A stretch of 64,000 nt of DNA from positions 291,559-355,558 of the forward strand of contig NW_019775891.1 in assembly GCF_001039355.2 (NCBI RefSeq), read 5' to 3'. Of the stretch, positions 1 through 15,000 are shown one piece after another. Within the stretch, counting starts at the first letter, position 1, and each line of letters begins with the position of its first letter. Below the pieces are notes generated by a model, which searched no databases, had not been told where the DNA came from, and saw nothing but the letters and a program-made list of their open reading frames with translations. The stretch is from Lingula anatina. Its lineage: Eukaryota; Brachiopoda; Lingulata; Lingulida; Lingulidae. A program made the translations under genes and the position numbers.

Positions 1-225
1 AATACACTGTTGGTTACAGGTTGGGTAATTGTTGAACCAATGTTGGTTATTAGTTGGCCCAATGTAGGGCCAACGCAGTTTGGTTGGGAATACGTTGGCA
101 ATGCGTTGGCATTAAAAAGACGTTCAGCCAACCGTTGGCCAAAGTGAGCACTTAGATGGAAACCCAACGTTGGGCCAACGTTGCACGGTCAACCAAGGCA
201 ACGTTGGGCCAACGTTGGCCCAACG
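1..225. repeat. Degenerate array of palindromic CAACGTTGGGCCAACGTTG-type repeats
   Basis: The GTTGG/CCAAC motif recurs throughout, with two well-preserved palindromic units CAACGTTGGGCCAACGTTG near 164-182 and 199-217, and looser copies upstream (GTTGGCCCAATG, GGGCCAACGC). Such units usually form the subterminal part of a non-autonomous DNA element. The array is cut by the window edge, so its left extent is unknown. Confidence 0.65.
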
Positions 226-804
226 TATGCTTGCTATCTGGGTTAGAGAGACCAGCAGCAAAGGTGGGTTTAGTTGTATGTTTCTTATGCACTTTTCACG
301 CAAAAGACACGACATCATATTTTTCATTTTGTTGCTAGGATATCGTGTAGTGACCAATAGTAGGCCTAGTACATCACGAACACATACTACTCTTGATTCT
401 GGCAACAGTATTTCAATCGAATTAAGATGTCGATTTGAAAACGAAACATGGGCAACACGTGCTTTAGTTCGCAACACGTGATGATGATTCAAATTGGCCA
501 CACACATTATACTAGACTATTAATATTACTTTTCAAAAACACCGTGACACCATCAAATACTTTTTGGATACGGCCTATAGATAACCAAAATCACTGTGTT
601 TTGTCACGTTGGTAACGTGTTGGGATCACTCTGGATTCACGTGCATAATGACACCAAGAGACTCCGCTCAGGTCGAAAACATATGACATGAAATCCCAAT
701 GTCCTTAACAGAGATCTACATGACTTTTTTTCGAAAATTGTCATTTGTCCATTGCGATTTTATCGTACACAGTTACCAACTATTTAAATACATCCATTGT
801 CATG

Positions 805-862
805 CACCCCCCCCAAACACACACGCTCGCGCGCACACACACGCACACACACACACACACGC
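805..862. repeat. C run and (AC)n microsatellite
   Basis: CCCCCCC followed by ACAC with CG interruptions. Confidence 0.93.
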
Positions 863-2859
863 TGATCACCAAGGTGACCCCCAGACTTGATGATATCTGA
901 GGAGTTCCACAGCACTAGTTGCAATGAATGGGCTTTTGCCTGTTTTTACTCAATTCGTTTTGAGCGCGGGTTTTAAAGCCGAGTCTTCTGCCATTATAAT
1001 TGACTCTGAATTAGATTTGGCTTAGATCCTAAAAGTATTTGTCACCAAACTGCCACACCACGTGAGGGCTCAGCGTAGGAATAAATAGGTCTCCTCGTGA
1101 TCACAAACAAAGGGTAAAAAAGTTGACGTGTCGCTATGCGTTTGAATATTGATTATTGGATAAAAAAGACACATGAATAGTGCGATCTTTTCCACCATTT
1201 TGAATTGAAACACAAACTCACGCACATATGTGAGCTACATGGTACACGTTATATACAGTCGTGTTGCTGAATTTTTTAAAAAATATTTTTAAAAAGGTTA
1301 TCCTTTGCCTACTTTATCCATGTATATCGGGTTTCCGAAATAAAATCAATATAGTATATTTCAGCAATTCTAAGTGCAAGAGATGACTGCTGTTTAATGC
1401 AGAACATGGTGTTAATCTTTCTTGTGCTTGTTCGCGATTTTCTCGGAAAGAATCTGTAATATACTACTTTTACTTGTATTTATGTATCGATCTATCGCTC
1501 AGTGTGGCATCATATCGAAAATTCTTGGTGGAATAACTTATCTGGGTTACGAGAGTCTGGACTCTATGCAAATACAGGTGAGTGTATTTATTATATGTCT
1601 CCCTTAACCTGACATATACTTGTACCAGTAACTCTGTGAAAAATTATGCCCTAGACTGCGTATTTTACATACTCAGTTTACATACGTATTCATGACCCAC
1701 TTCTTGTACCTTAAATGTAAAAGAGAAATCAATAAACTATTCCTTAGATTTTCTAGCATGCCTGATAAAGCAGCGAGCATTTCAACGGTCTGTACCTATA
1801 AACACCAAAAGGCACGGACCGCTCGTGGGGTACACAAGGTACCGGCTGAGTGTATTATAACGTAGGTCTATATTATGACACAGGCAGGGATGAGGACAAG
1901 TCTGACAACTGGGTCGCTTGGGTAGACGGTCATAAAATATTTGGCATTGAATGACTAATCATGCAGCGCTCAATCTTCAACTGCTGACGGGGTTGTTTGC
2001 TCCCCAGAGGTTGGTGAGCATAATATGTACTCGACATACGGTGAGCAAAATGAAGATAATCAGACGTACGTACATGACAGTTGTAATGTATGAATAAAAA
2101 ATTAGTACATACTTCAAACATGGCAATGTATATCAGAAAATGATATAAAATTTTCACAATGTCAAGTACAGATGAAGTGAACGTAATCTGAGGTCAATGA
2201 CTACATTTCTTATCTAATTGACTGTGATAAGCTTACATAAGGGTGCAGTACTAACCGTCCTTTTTCAACAGATATATAACCTATGTTGGCCCTTCAATCG
2301 ATAATATTAAAAATCTATAATAAGCGCATGTGCACGGTCGGTGTGCAGTATTGAACACATATTGAAAGCACACATCAAGATAAACGCCGCTCTGTTTAAG
2401 ACCAACTGGTTAAGTTAACACCTTACCGTGTCCCCTTCGTTATATAGAGACGGTGTTGCTCAAACCGACGTACAGTGCTCACACCCGGGATCAAACGCAG
2501 CTCCAGTTGACCTGCACGAGCAACTCTGGGTCTCAGCTGTCAGCCACCAACAAATGCACGAAAACAACTTCTTATTTAATGCATCCAGAATAATTGAGAT
2601 CCGGTTTAAACCAGAATTCATGCATGCTTAGAGGTTGCATTGCAAACTGCCAAGTGACTGTAAGGTCAAAGTTGAATGTGGCATTACTAAGAGAAGGTGT
2701 ATTTAAAGAAACGTCTCGGTGAAACCAGTGAGTGTGACAAATGCATTAGGAAATGATGCGGGCGATCCGCCACTAGCACTCCTCATATGATAATGGTTTC
2801 CTATAATATAAAGTACTGTAGCACTTAAGTAAATATTTGAAATTATATGCCGCGACTTC

Positions 2860-3090
2860 AGATTCAAATATCGAATCAGCTGGATCGATCCAATTCTGCA
2901 GAGGATTCTGGCTAAACTGCATTTAGTGTAATCAGCCTAATTGTCTGACAGACCTCCTGAATTAGGTAAGGGGTAATTAACATTCGTGCGGGCTCGGCTT
3001 AATTACCCCCTAGCAGCTCGACATTTCAGCTGATTAGTGATAGGACATAGGGAGAATCCGCCTCAGAGTTGGAGCGATCTGGCCAGTACG
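2860..3090. repeat. Diverged copy of inverted-repeat element family 1
   Basis: Shares with the better copies the GATCGATCCA end, the centre gggGTAATTAAcattcgtgcgggctcg, an AATTACCCCCTagcagct motif and the GACAGAC.T stretch. Ends are poorly preserved, so limits are approximate. Confidence 0.45.
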
Positions 3091-4805
3091 ATGGATTTAT
3101 CTGAACGCTCCTTATACAGATAGGAGTGCACTAGTTAGGCCGATTATTCGGATAATGGCAACTAGAGTTCTATAGAGCACACATAGCGTTTTTTTAAAGT
3201 GGCCGAAGAGTTGGTTAAAGAGGAGTGAAAGGGAAGCAAAATTTAATATTTATTTTATTAACGTTGAAATAAGTCTATATTTATAATAGTTTTATCACTG
3301 CAAGTTTGACACAATCTTGTGTAAACAAAATTTTTCTTGATACTTAGTTAATTAGGCCTGTATTTGACATCGGCGACCTGCACAAGCTTTTGAACAGAGC
3401 TGACATAGTAGGCCACTGAAAACATGTGTAACTAGACAGCAAAGCTGGGAAACATACAGACACCGAGCAACAATAAATAAATAATAATAAATATTAATTA
3501 TAATAAAGAATAAAATAAATAAAAAACAAAAGAAGATAAATAAACAATGCAGCAATGTCTACAAATGAAAAGTAAATATAAAAATACAAATAAAAAATAA
3601 TAACTTCTATTTAACGAAAGATGGCAAACGTTTGAATTTTTTTTAATTAAAAAAAATTAAAAATGTCAACCTCAGTAACAAGTATGGTCCGTCTAAAAGA
3701 GGTAATTGTTTTTCACTCTTCACGGGCTCTTTAGTTTTTTCTTACCAATCATCATTACACAATACTGACAGTGCAAATCCATAAGTATGGTCTTCAAAAT
3801 TGTTTAAAAGGTTGAATCCAGTACTTTCTTTTTTGAAAGATTGGGAGCAAGTTTTGATATATGTGTGTGTGTGTGTGTGCGTTTTTTTTTCTTTCTTTTT
3901 TTTTACCATACCCTGGCTCCCAGTTGTCTTTAAGGACAAAATCATCTATGCTTATCCATCACTCGCCCGACTGCCAGCCATTTTAGAAGGTTACTGGGTA
4001 TCTAGGAAAACAAAATAACCTTTGGCTAGAACGACACTGGTAGTTGTGTACCATCTGTCTTAGGGCATGTTCCTGCTATCTATCATTGAGAGAGGAGGGG
4101 GATTGTCTTGTGTAGATGGAAAAGTAAATCAACACAAGTCACTCATTCAGTAAGATTACAAACAACATCTTCTTTCAAAATTTTATTGACTAACTACAAA
4201 TTTAATTAGAAAGAGTAATTCTTCTCAAAGTTTACAAACATTAGCAAGTTACAAATAAAAATACTTCCACAACAAAATTCCGAGTAATAAGTTCCTGAAT
4301 TCATTAATGGACATTACAGATAGCTCCCTTAACTTGGTTATATATCCTGTAAAATATAACTGCTGGATTGCCCCTGTTGTACAAGTACGATATGCTACAA
4401 AAAAGTCCAGGGTCTCTACATGATATATGACATAAAAGTTAACCCTTCCTGCTTAGGTAAAAAGTATAATCACTGCCTTGGAATACCTCTGCTAGGGGCT
4501 ACCTGGATGCTGAGTGTATCGTACAGATATGTGCACAGAAGTAACCAGATAAATAGCTTTGAATATTTACTGAAAGGAACCTTTCTGTGACCCCTAGCAG
4601 AGGGTAGTGTTCTAATACTGCGATATTTTCTAAATGGTTCTGGTTAGTCATATTGTTGAAACAATCCATTTTGTAGATTTTGAACTGTATGGATAGAGAA
4701 AGGTACAAAAAAAATTTTAATGTAAGAAACTTGGCTGAAACATGTCATGTGGACAGAAAGACCCGTATTAAAAAAGTACTAAAGAGACAACACCTAAGAG
4801 TAAAG

Positions 4806-5013
4806 GCGTATTCCCAGAGCTTTTAGATCGATCTATCCCCACGGGGAGTTTCACTAGATTACTGTCAGATAATCCGACTTAAATATCTGTCCCGCCGGCG
4901 CCTACTACAAGCTGTAAGGGGGTAATTAACTTTCATGCCCGCTCACCTGACAACTATCTAGCGTGAACCCCCGGGGAGTAAAAGTAGATCGATCTAATCT
5001 CTGGGAATGGGGT
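4806..5013. mobile_element. Inverted-repeat (MITE-like) element, family 1
   Basis: Left end ATTCCCAGAGCTTTTAGATC and the reverse complement of the right end ATTCCCAGAGATTAGATCGA pair. Inside, CCCCACGGGGAGTTTCACTA mirrors CCCCGGGGGTTCACGCTA, and the arms converge on a GGGGGTAATTAAC centre. No ORF. It lies just outside the 3' end of STOM-A. Confidence 0.7.
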
Positions 5014-5816
5014 TTAAAATCTCACTGAATTATCTACACATTACTCACATAATAATCACCCATAAAATGATACAATACAATTATTCAAAATATTTACAAA
5101 AAAATTAATATTTTACAACATGCATTTTGCTAATTGCAATGACACAAAATCTGGCCTAAGAAAATGTAATCAATTATTTGTCAGATCTTGATTCACTTCA
5201 TTGGTCAAGAAAATGTCATGCCAGTATTTCATCAGTTTTGTGGATCATCTACCCTTCCCAGGCTGCTTACTAAAGTAATCGCCTCTTCATTGTCTTTATG
5301 CACAATGTGGAACATTTTACTGCTACTGGCTAACATAATTACATTGTGTGACACATTCAAAAACACTTGTAGCAAAAAAACTCTACAAAAGGTGCACAAT
5401 GTGAAGAATCAAAATATTCTACAATGTAAAAGTAGTTTGCACTAGAAATCACAGTACAGAGCAACAATGCATCATTGTGGTGTGTGTGTGTATTTGCATT
5501 TCAAAATAAAGTCATCCAAAATGACAGTCTTAATTTTCCGAATGTCATATAGAATGTCATATTTAATTAACTATTTCTGGTAATTAAACATCCTCCCTCT
5601 GTCCCCTTACAAAGTACAAATGTACATGTGAGATATAAAACATTGAGAGAGAGATATAATATTCACTACATCAATTAAAATTAAACAGAGAGAAAATGCT
5701 CTTAGACTACTAAAAATACCTTTTGGAACTATTTAAGAGAGGCCTAGTTTTATATAAACGTGTTGTTTAAAGCATGGGTCTTGCTCTCTGAATTTTCCCT
5801 TTGATTACCATAACCA
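5014..5816 (-). other. Likely 3' UTR and flank of STOM-A
   Basis: AT-rich, no coding signal, directly after the STOM-A stop. The true polyadenylation site cannot be fixed from the sequence. Confidence 0.4.
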
Positions 5817-6005
5817 TTATTTCTTTATTAACCCTGACAGCAAGTCAACAGGCAGAGGGAAAATAATTGTTGAATTTTTCTCAGCAGAGATGCTGTTCAG
5901 GGTCTGAAGATAGCGCAGCTGGAGGGCAGATGGTGACTCTGCGATAACGTCGGCAGCCTCCTTCAAGGCACGAGCAGCCTTCTGTTCTCCCTCTGCGGCG
6001 ATAAC
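5817..6005 (-). CDS. STOM: STOM-A exon 8 (C-terminus and stop)
   Basis: Acceptor gattcttcag. Encodes [20 protein letters not shown], then [22 protein letters not shown] and a short tail ending GLIKK with TAA at 5817-5819. The tail differs from STOM-B, which is 7 residues longer here. Confidence 0.95.
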   Translation of the reverse strand, partial: VIAAEGEQKAARALKEAADVIAESPSALQLRYLQTLNSISAEKNSTIIFPLPVDLLSGLIKK

Positions 6006-9000
6006 CTGAAGAATCAAGAAATGCTATGTGAAGATTTGCCACTGTAACAACAGAATCGTTCTGTTTAGAAAACAATGTTTTTTTTTTTTTTTGGCTTCCT
6101 TAAGATTTTTGTTGGACATAGTAAACAGTAACTGTCCCATGGATGGCCCTACGAACAACAGGATAATTGCACTAGCATTTCATTTACACGCTCGCTTGTA
6201 CTTTCGTAAACTTTGATGCGTTCATCCCATTGTTTGAAGCACCATCTGTGGGATAGGTGAATAGCATACAGCGGATGACAAGTAGTTGTAACAAGTACAA
6301 AAAGCTGGCAGTACCATTTTACAAAATAACACAGAAAAAATGTGTATTTCACAGTAAACATTATGCATATCTGCAGATTTTCTACATCAAAAATTTTGTC
6401 TCATCGTAAATAAATGAAGGAATTGACTTTAAAAAAATCAAAAGTGTACAACTTCAACCAAATCTATATGATCTCTTCACCTTGGCTCTAGCTTCTCTTG
6501 CAGCTTCAGCCTCGGCAGCCATTGCCCTCTGCAGCTGGATGGGTAGACGACAGTCCTTCCTGTAAACAAGTATTGGAAAATTAATTTCAAAACTGAACAT
6601 TTACCAAAAATAATTTTATAAGCAAAGACCTTCAATGATACTTTCTGAATTAGCTTTCACTATTCATGGCAGCATTCTCAATAATGATAATCATAACAGC
6701 CATACATTTAGGGACTGTTTAATTTGGCCATACAAAGAATTATAGACCAACATATTTATATTTCAATATTGCTGAATTAAGTTTGGTAATGCGGTAGGTG
6801 TGACAGTTGAGACAGTTTTACAATGTGATATTCAACTTGCCTAGAAACAATTTGAATTTCATCTACAAAAACCAGTGATTTAGAATTTATAATGTGCTAT
6901 CTAGAGAAGAGATTGGTGGTGGTGGTGCGGGGGGAGGGATGAATCTAAAATATAAGCCAATGTATTTCAAGGCAGATCCATACTGAAAAGACTACTTACA
7001 CCTCCACTCTCTCCACCTTGATGCCCCATGGATCTGTAGCCTCATCCAGGCCAGACTGAAAATAGAATACATTCATTTTTGACTCAGCACATATACATAT
7101 TAAGCATCTCCAAATAATTTATTTCACAATATTGCAAAGTACAATGTTCTATGGCACACTGAATGTGGCAGTTGAGACACAACTATTTCTGCATAAAATT
7201 GCAGTGAACTGATAAAGAAAATTGGAAATGGTTCAATTATCACCAGTATTTTTGTCAGCTGTCCACATGTGAAAATCTAACTTCTTTTATGTAGATTGCA
7301 TATACTTATTCCACATCACAAAGACATTCGCATTATGTCATGTAATAAAATTTTAAGTACCACGCTGACAATTTTTCAAAGACTTTCCCACATCTCAGCT
7401 GTATTGATCCTGCAAACGTTTCACGACAGCCACAAGGAATATTTCAAGCTTGGGTTAATTTGTGTTTATGTCTTCCTTAAAATGTCAGTGAAACCTTTCT
7501 GACATACCCCGTCTTTCAGAGAAAATGAAGCAGAAACCTAACTAAAAGAATCTTATGCCTGATGTCAGTTTCCAGAAATTTCTGAATTCCAGGATGCTTT
7601 TCGCCTTTTCTAATTTCCAGTAATTTCTGTATTTCCGGATGTTTTTCCCACATTTCTAAGATGAACTTCACTATTCAAAAGAATATAATGCTTACCTTTA
7701 TCTTTGACATTCATGGTCTAACCAGAGCATCCATTAAATGCAAAACATTTTTGCGAAGCATAAAAGATATCATTACTACAAGCCGAATTTAATTCTCATT
7801 TAAAACCATATATAGCAATATGCAGCACTGCTATGGCTGATCTCATTACACATACATGTGGCTTGTATTTTCTTGTGTTAGTTTAAAAGGTATACTATGA
7901 ATTAAGATGAAATTGTGTGGACAAAAATGCACAAAACGCCATCATGATGATGATTTACAGAAAACCATCTTCCAGGGTAAAATTCACCAAAGGATTCCAT
8001 TAATTAAAAGAAAAAAAATGTGGCAAACACTATTCTGGTCTGTGTTCAAAAAGAGCCACTCAGGTCTGTCATCCGTTCATAAGATATACAGAACTTTTAG
8101 GACCATGTAATACTGGAGCCCTAGGACATCAAATATATAAAACATTCCAGGGTGTGTCTTGAATATTTCAAATGCATTGACAAAACTCATGCATTGAACA
8201 TAAGATATACTGACCAATAAATCAATATTTATATTTGTCTCCTTAAACTGATGTACAAAGTACATGATCAGGAGGGAAGGGGAGATTATAGTACTTTGGG
8301 AAGTATACCAAAAATTACTATGATTAACATGATTAAAACACAAATTTTATGGCTTTATTCATCAAACTTTGTCTTCCTTTTCTCACAAATAAACTACTGA
8401 CACAAATGGAAAGGATATTTTCATTCGAGTTCAAAACTTCATCATTTTTCCCTGTCTTCACAACTGCCCCATCTTCCACTGAGATATGTTGTACACAAAT
8501 GTACAGAAAGATTAAGTTCCCCAAATCTTGGTAACATCAACTATTATGTATTCCCTCAGGATTTAAACAAGTTCTTCCAGGAAGATTGATTTTGTCCCAT
8601 CTCAGCAATTGCTCTCTTTAGAGGGGATGGGGCATGAGGTTCATCTTTTAATACAGTGTTGTGATAGCTTACTCTCTGGCCGTATATGGAAAAGCAATTA
8701 TATTCTTACAGATGTAGCAAACATTTACGGGATACTAGGGTTATTAATTTATTTTTTTAAGTTATTTCCTCCTTGTGTTATATTTTATTTCCAAGCTGCA
8801 TGAATTATCTCCCCATCTTGGTAATGCCAGAGTGCCTAACCATCACCAGTGCATTGAAAATAATGATGTTGCAATCCCTTGCGGAATAAAAGTGCACAGA
8901 TCAATGACTAAGTACAATTATTCAATACTTAAAATAACACTTCTAGGGCTTGTTGCGTCCAAATGAGACCCATTACAAATACATTTGAATTTCACAGTCA

Positions 9001-12000
9001 AAACATAACCGCCACCACAAATAAGACTGTTGCTATCATACGAGAAGAGAAAACTGAGATCTTCATTCTACAGCAGAAATTGATCATTTTTGTGTAATGC
9101 AATCAGGTTATGTATGTGATGTTAATCAGTCTGTCTAGTCTTAGCCATTCACGCCTGTGACAAATTAAAAAACTGCCCTAATTGCAATAAAACCCAGTGG
9201 AAAGTGACGATGCTCATGCCAACAAAAATATCTAAAGCAGGAGCTCTCAACACATCAGTCTCAACTGAAACCATTTAGCTTAAAATTTGGGAATCCACTG
9301 TGAGCAGGTAACACAGTCTGTGGAATTACCACTGGCCCCAAGCCAAGTGCCAGTATGACTGAAACTGGAACAGGTACTTGCTGCAATAGAGCACTCTACA
9401 CCTTGTTTAGTATTAGACAGTTATGTCTTGATGCATTCTCTGAAGCCTCAGATCTATCTGATCATCTTGATCTACACATTAACACCCCAGATTGTATTCA
9501 AGCTGGTGATATTAGCCCCAAACATTTAGTTCACTTCCCTTTGAAGCCAAAAGTGGCCAGTAATTGAACAAGTTTACAAAAATTTGCTGTTCCAGTGGGT
9601 TCCCATGCCTAGATGGATCCAGATGGATCGATCTAATTCCCTGGGGAGTCTTACTAAATTGCTATCAACTTAACCTGCTTAAATATCTGTCACACCTACT
9701 GGATCAGCTAGGGGGTAAAGATAATTACCCCCAACAGCTTTACTAGGCGTGACAGACATTTAAGCCTGTTAAGTTGCAATATAGTGGAGATGGATTGATC
9801 TAAATATCTGTGGGAATGGTCCCTAACCCTACCTACATTTAAGCCTGTTAAGTTGCAATATAGGGAGATGGATTGATCTAAATATCTGTGGGAATGGTCC
9901 CTAACCCTACCTGCATTGTAGAAGATATAGCCTCTCTGTCGGAGAGAATCTCGGCCAGGTTCTTGGTTCCCAGGACATTCCTGAGGCTGGTCTGAGCCAA
10001 GAGTTTGGTGGAACCATGAGCATCCTCCACATTGGCTACGGAGATGGTGGCATTCTGGATACGATAATACACCACAGCATCTACAGAGATTGTCACGCTG
10101 TCCTTGGTCAAAATCTGAAATTACATGCATATATGTGGAAATGTTAATCTCATTTCATATGAAGTATATGAACATAAGGTCACATTGTGAGAAGCATTGA
10201 ATAGTATCTTAAAAGAAGTCAGATAGAGCCTGTATTTTGATATTAGAAATGAGCATGTCTTTTAATAAACATGACTACTGTGTTATTTTTTATGTAATAA
10301 CATAATAAAATTAGTGAAGACAAAAATAAAAAATATATTTATACTGCTATATTATACTTATTGATTTTCAGGGAAAACCCTAAATAAATGATAAAATAAC
10401 AGATATAAAAATATTTGCTGACATCAACACAATTAATTTTTTTTTTTTGTTTAAGAAACCACTAAAGTTGTGAAAACAAATAATCAAATTTCGCATACAT
10501 CTACCATTTCTTTTTATAATCTGATGTTTTACTTTAAGTCAATAACATCTAATTATTATCAACCTGGCAATATTTCCCAATATTAATAGATGCAGTAGTA
10601 CAGTGCTTACAATACTTATGAGACAGCGAATAGCTTAAAGGAGAAGCTGCAATGTCGATAATAACCTTTCGATATCAATAAACAACTTCTTTAAATGCCA
10701 GTCTTAGGATAACAGTGAGCACATGGATCTGTTAATGAGTACCTGTAGATGTTTATTACAGACACATGCATTTCATGTGTTCTTTCACAGGCAGAGATCC
10801 ACCTTTTCCATTATCTTTTCAAGGAAACTGCTATCCAGACATGGATTTCCTTAGAGAACAAACCCATGACCAGAAAACCAATGTATGTCAGTCTGTTGTG
10901 TGAAAGAGATGGGTTTTATGACAGATTTCTGCATTTAATGGTAGATTCTTCTAAAAGTCTCCCTGTGCGTAAAGAGGGGGAATTGTATAATCATCAGGAA
11001 ATGAGGTGTAGTCAAATGACAGGAAGGATGATAATTTAGATAAAGTAGCTGACTAATGTTAACAAATGTTCAAATCCCAAACATACAGTACTGTACTACA
11101 GCTCTAAGAGCTCCAAGGCACAGTAAGGCCTTTGAGAGACAGCCTGTTAATGAGTAAAGCCCCCCAGTAGGATATATACTGTAACTACATGCTTGAACTT
11201 CTAAAAATATACCTGTACAGACTGTGAGCTATGTATGGGCTCATTCTTCTATGCTGATGGATCTAAATCTGTGGGGACTCTCGCTGAATGCAATCACATT
11301 TAGAGATTAACACTCCGTCTATTCTTTCCAATGTACTCATGTAATCATCAACTTTTATGTATTTTACTCAATGCCGTGAGGACGTGTGTTAATCTGTTAA
11401 TGTGATTGCATTCAACAAGAGTCCCCCGTGGAGACAGAATGATAGTTTTATTAGGAATGAGCCATTTGTTGTTTATGTTGTCCCTAAGACCTGCTGACTA
11501 TACACTACAGACCAGCAGAACAAAACTATAGACAAACACAGATAAAGCCAGGCTAAAAACACAGATGACACTATTAGAGAGAGAGAGAGAGAGGTATGCA
11601 AACTAGTAATACACTTTCCTTTGGTATATGGTGCACACCAACTATGTAGGATGGAGATTAAATTTAAATCTAGAGCCTCCTACAGAATATGAAAGTTAAA
11701 AACACATTCTCACCCCACCCCCTCATTAAAAACGATTGAGACCACAAGATTTTCCTTACACAAAGGACCAAAGGTACATGGACACAATGAAAAATATGCA
11801 AAAGCCATAAAATGTTTTTTATATCTGCAAATTATTCTTCACATGGTGAATTTCATTGCTTTATACATTTCATAATTATAGCTGAAACAATCAGCAATCA
11901 GTCAGCTTGTATTAAGGCTGTCTAGGTTTCAGGAAGTTCAACTCAGATAAGCAACATAAAATTTATATCTAATTCATTATTTACTACAGATAATATGAAG

Positions 12001-15000
12001 TATGCATTGTCACGGCTCAAGGACATTTTTGCCTCTGTTTCAAATATTTAAGTTTGTCAAAAGAGGCTGATAATGCTTACCTCTTCTGCAAAATTGTGTT
12101 CAGATTTTAGTAGCCAGAAACCCACAGCTAAACATACATTCGTTACATTTTGTATTGGATCATTCTTGTACCCATCATACACATACATGAACTGAGAACA
12201 AGAACCATTCAACCATTTTAATGCCAGAAACAAAACCAAAAATATGGCACACCACAGCTCAAAACGATGCAGTTTTCCTTGATGCATATTATATATATCC
12301 AATATTCACCCAAAAAAAACAAAATAAATAAATAAATAATAAGTTTTTACATTTACTTTAAAGCACCTGAAAACTTGCTGGGCAATTAATATGTTCTGCA
12401 GCTGCAAAATGTACACGATACACATCGCAACAGATGTTTATTTTCCTAATTCAGAATTGATCCTGAGATACTAAATATTTAAATCCTATGGATGGATTTG
12501 CAGACACTGGTAAGTAAAAATCAAAGTCTATGTACTCTGTTCTATGCCTTTTGTGTAATCAGGCATTCTCTAATCTAACAAGCTATATTATTACACCTGA
12601 CTAGAAATGATGCCATCTATGTAAGGCAGCTGAAGGAAGTGTTAGTGTGAGGTGTAAACATATACTATGGAAATCAACCGAGAAAGCTGTTAATGAGGTT
12701 TTCAGCATTGCATGATGCTATACGAGACATGAAAATGTGTGAGAATCTGTTTACGATGGATTTTGTTTTTTATGCAATGGGTGAAAGACACTAGGAATGC
12801 TGTCTTGGAAAGCAATACAAAAATGACACCCAAAAAGCTGTGTAACAGACTGAAAACAGACAGAAAACAACCAGAAAATATATCAATTGATAAATTCTAT
12901 TTCTTTTTTTTTTTTTTTTGCTGCATCACGCTCTATTTCTGACCCATTCTATCCTCCAAATTAAATCTTGCTTGATTTTACTCAAAGTCACAAGACTTTA
13001 GGCTGTCCCAGAAGACTCCCATTCCAAAACATTGCAAGGTGCAAGTGCTAAATAGTAATAAATAGATGACTTTATTTTATTAATCTTCCCATTTATCCCA
13101 TTTACATATCACAGGTGCTATCACATCAAGGGCCAAACACAATATGTTCTGACAATGCTGTTGTTTCAGTAAAAATTCTAAAAATTCTTTCTTAGTTGAA
13201 AAACTAGAGGTCTGCTGTCTATGTATTTTGGGAAAAGCTTGGGGCTGAGTAAAAGGGGCTTTGAGGTTAAAAAATACATCATCCATTACAAGACATGACT
13301 ATTACTGTCCTATCGTGACTGAGTGAAAGGAAATATAAATGACCCGTTCAATACCAATACAGCTGCCTGTATTCAGCTACGGGAACCAGGGTGGGTTGCC
13401 ATGGCAGCAAGACAATACAATCCGTCCGAGCAGAAACATGAAGACTTATTATTACCGAAAGTAAAATCAATGAGCTATAGTATCTACTTCACTACTTCTA
13501 CATTATTCCTAAAGTGGCATAATAAACAGCTCTGAGGATGTTTGACGTTTTGAGGAATCTATGCCTCTTCACAATCCACTATCTTCTGCAGATTAAGCAA
13601 AACATTGTTGTCCGTTTCCATATGAACTCGGTCTAACCACCAGATCACTAAGCTATGTTATATATGGCCATGAAAATCAATATACAACAAAAGTTTTATG
13701 CAGCTTAATTGTTGGGCAATTTGCAGTTACCTATCAATATTAGCTCTTTGCATTTGCATTGAATTCCACTTCCAACCAGCAGGTATCCATAGCTATGACA
13801 TTTCTCCCACCCTTTTTATCCACTTGATATAGATTGACTAATAGACATGCTGTGTTTATAAGTAAAATGCTAATAGACAAAGAGGCTGGTTCTGTCTCAT
13901 CAAAAAGTTGGTCCATTAGCATAAAATTTTCAATCCTGAGTAAAATTCAATTAAAATGAGTCTTAAACCACAAGCTATCTAACTGCAATGTTGCCTTCAC
14001 CATAATCCACTTAAATTTCAGAAACTTCATAAAATTTAATCACTGTGTATGGTGCCACATGACAGCATGCTTTATTCCCATTTTTTATGATAATTATGCC
14101 ACTTAAATAATTTTTATTTTCTCATATGTATTTAGCTGATGTTTAAGAAAAATCTAAACCCAAAGAGGCTAAATTCGAAAACGCTCAGTATTCAAGGTGT
14201 AGGTTTATCCCATGTCAACCAATTAGTGCTGGCAAACTGGAGTGCCTCAAAAGTTACACCAGCTAAATTTACTCACTCACTCAATAATTTTAAAGCATAG
14301 ATCTATACAGGGCTTCAATCCCATACCATAGATATGATGAATAATGGAAAAAAAATCATGTTCTGCATTAAGGAATGGTAGATGATGGTATAAATTGCAC
14401 TAAATCCATTATTTCCACATTAACTGTTCCACTGCAAAAACTGATTGCTTTACAGAATGGCAATATGACTTCTGACTATATTTTCACACAAGCTTTACAT
14501 GAATATATAAATCAAACTAATACACATATAAAATCCCACAATTCAGACTTCATAGCATCATGAAATATAACCGAGTTCATTTGATGTTTTGTAGGCTGTG
14601 TGCAAACAAACCTTAATAAATGGTAGATACTCACAGTGCTCAATAATTAAGCAGTTTAAAAATGATTTATAGATCATTTCAAACACGTTTTTGTGAACAG
14701 ACCTGCGTGCTAGCAATATGTACAGAACTTGCTGTGTCTGTACATAAAAAGTGGTGACAACATTTTGGTGCACTGAATAGCAAAGGCAGCTGCTTACCTG
14801 TTTTTTTTTAAGTTTACATATTAAACCAAGCAGAGAGAGAGAGAGAGAGAGAGAGGGGTCTGGTGGACTGACTACGACACCATGATGATTATGGAAAAGT
14901 CACAACAGTAATCCAACCACTTTAAAGTAGGTGAATATTTGGAATGCTACTGTGGGGATGTAAACATAGTATATTATGAAGTCCCTTTTTTGATATAGTT

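Larger units (their letters stand above)
226..4805. other. No gene recognised
   Basis: Apart from the diverged family 1 element (2860-3090), an AC array and an A/T-rich block at 3465-3660, I see no exon with coding bias and bounded by splice sites. Short open frames here lack similarity to anything I know. Confidence 0.6.
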
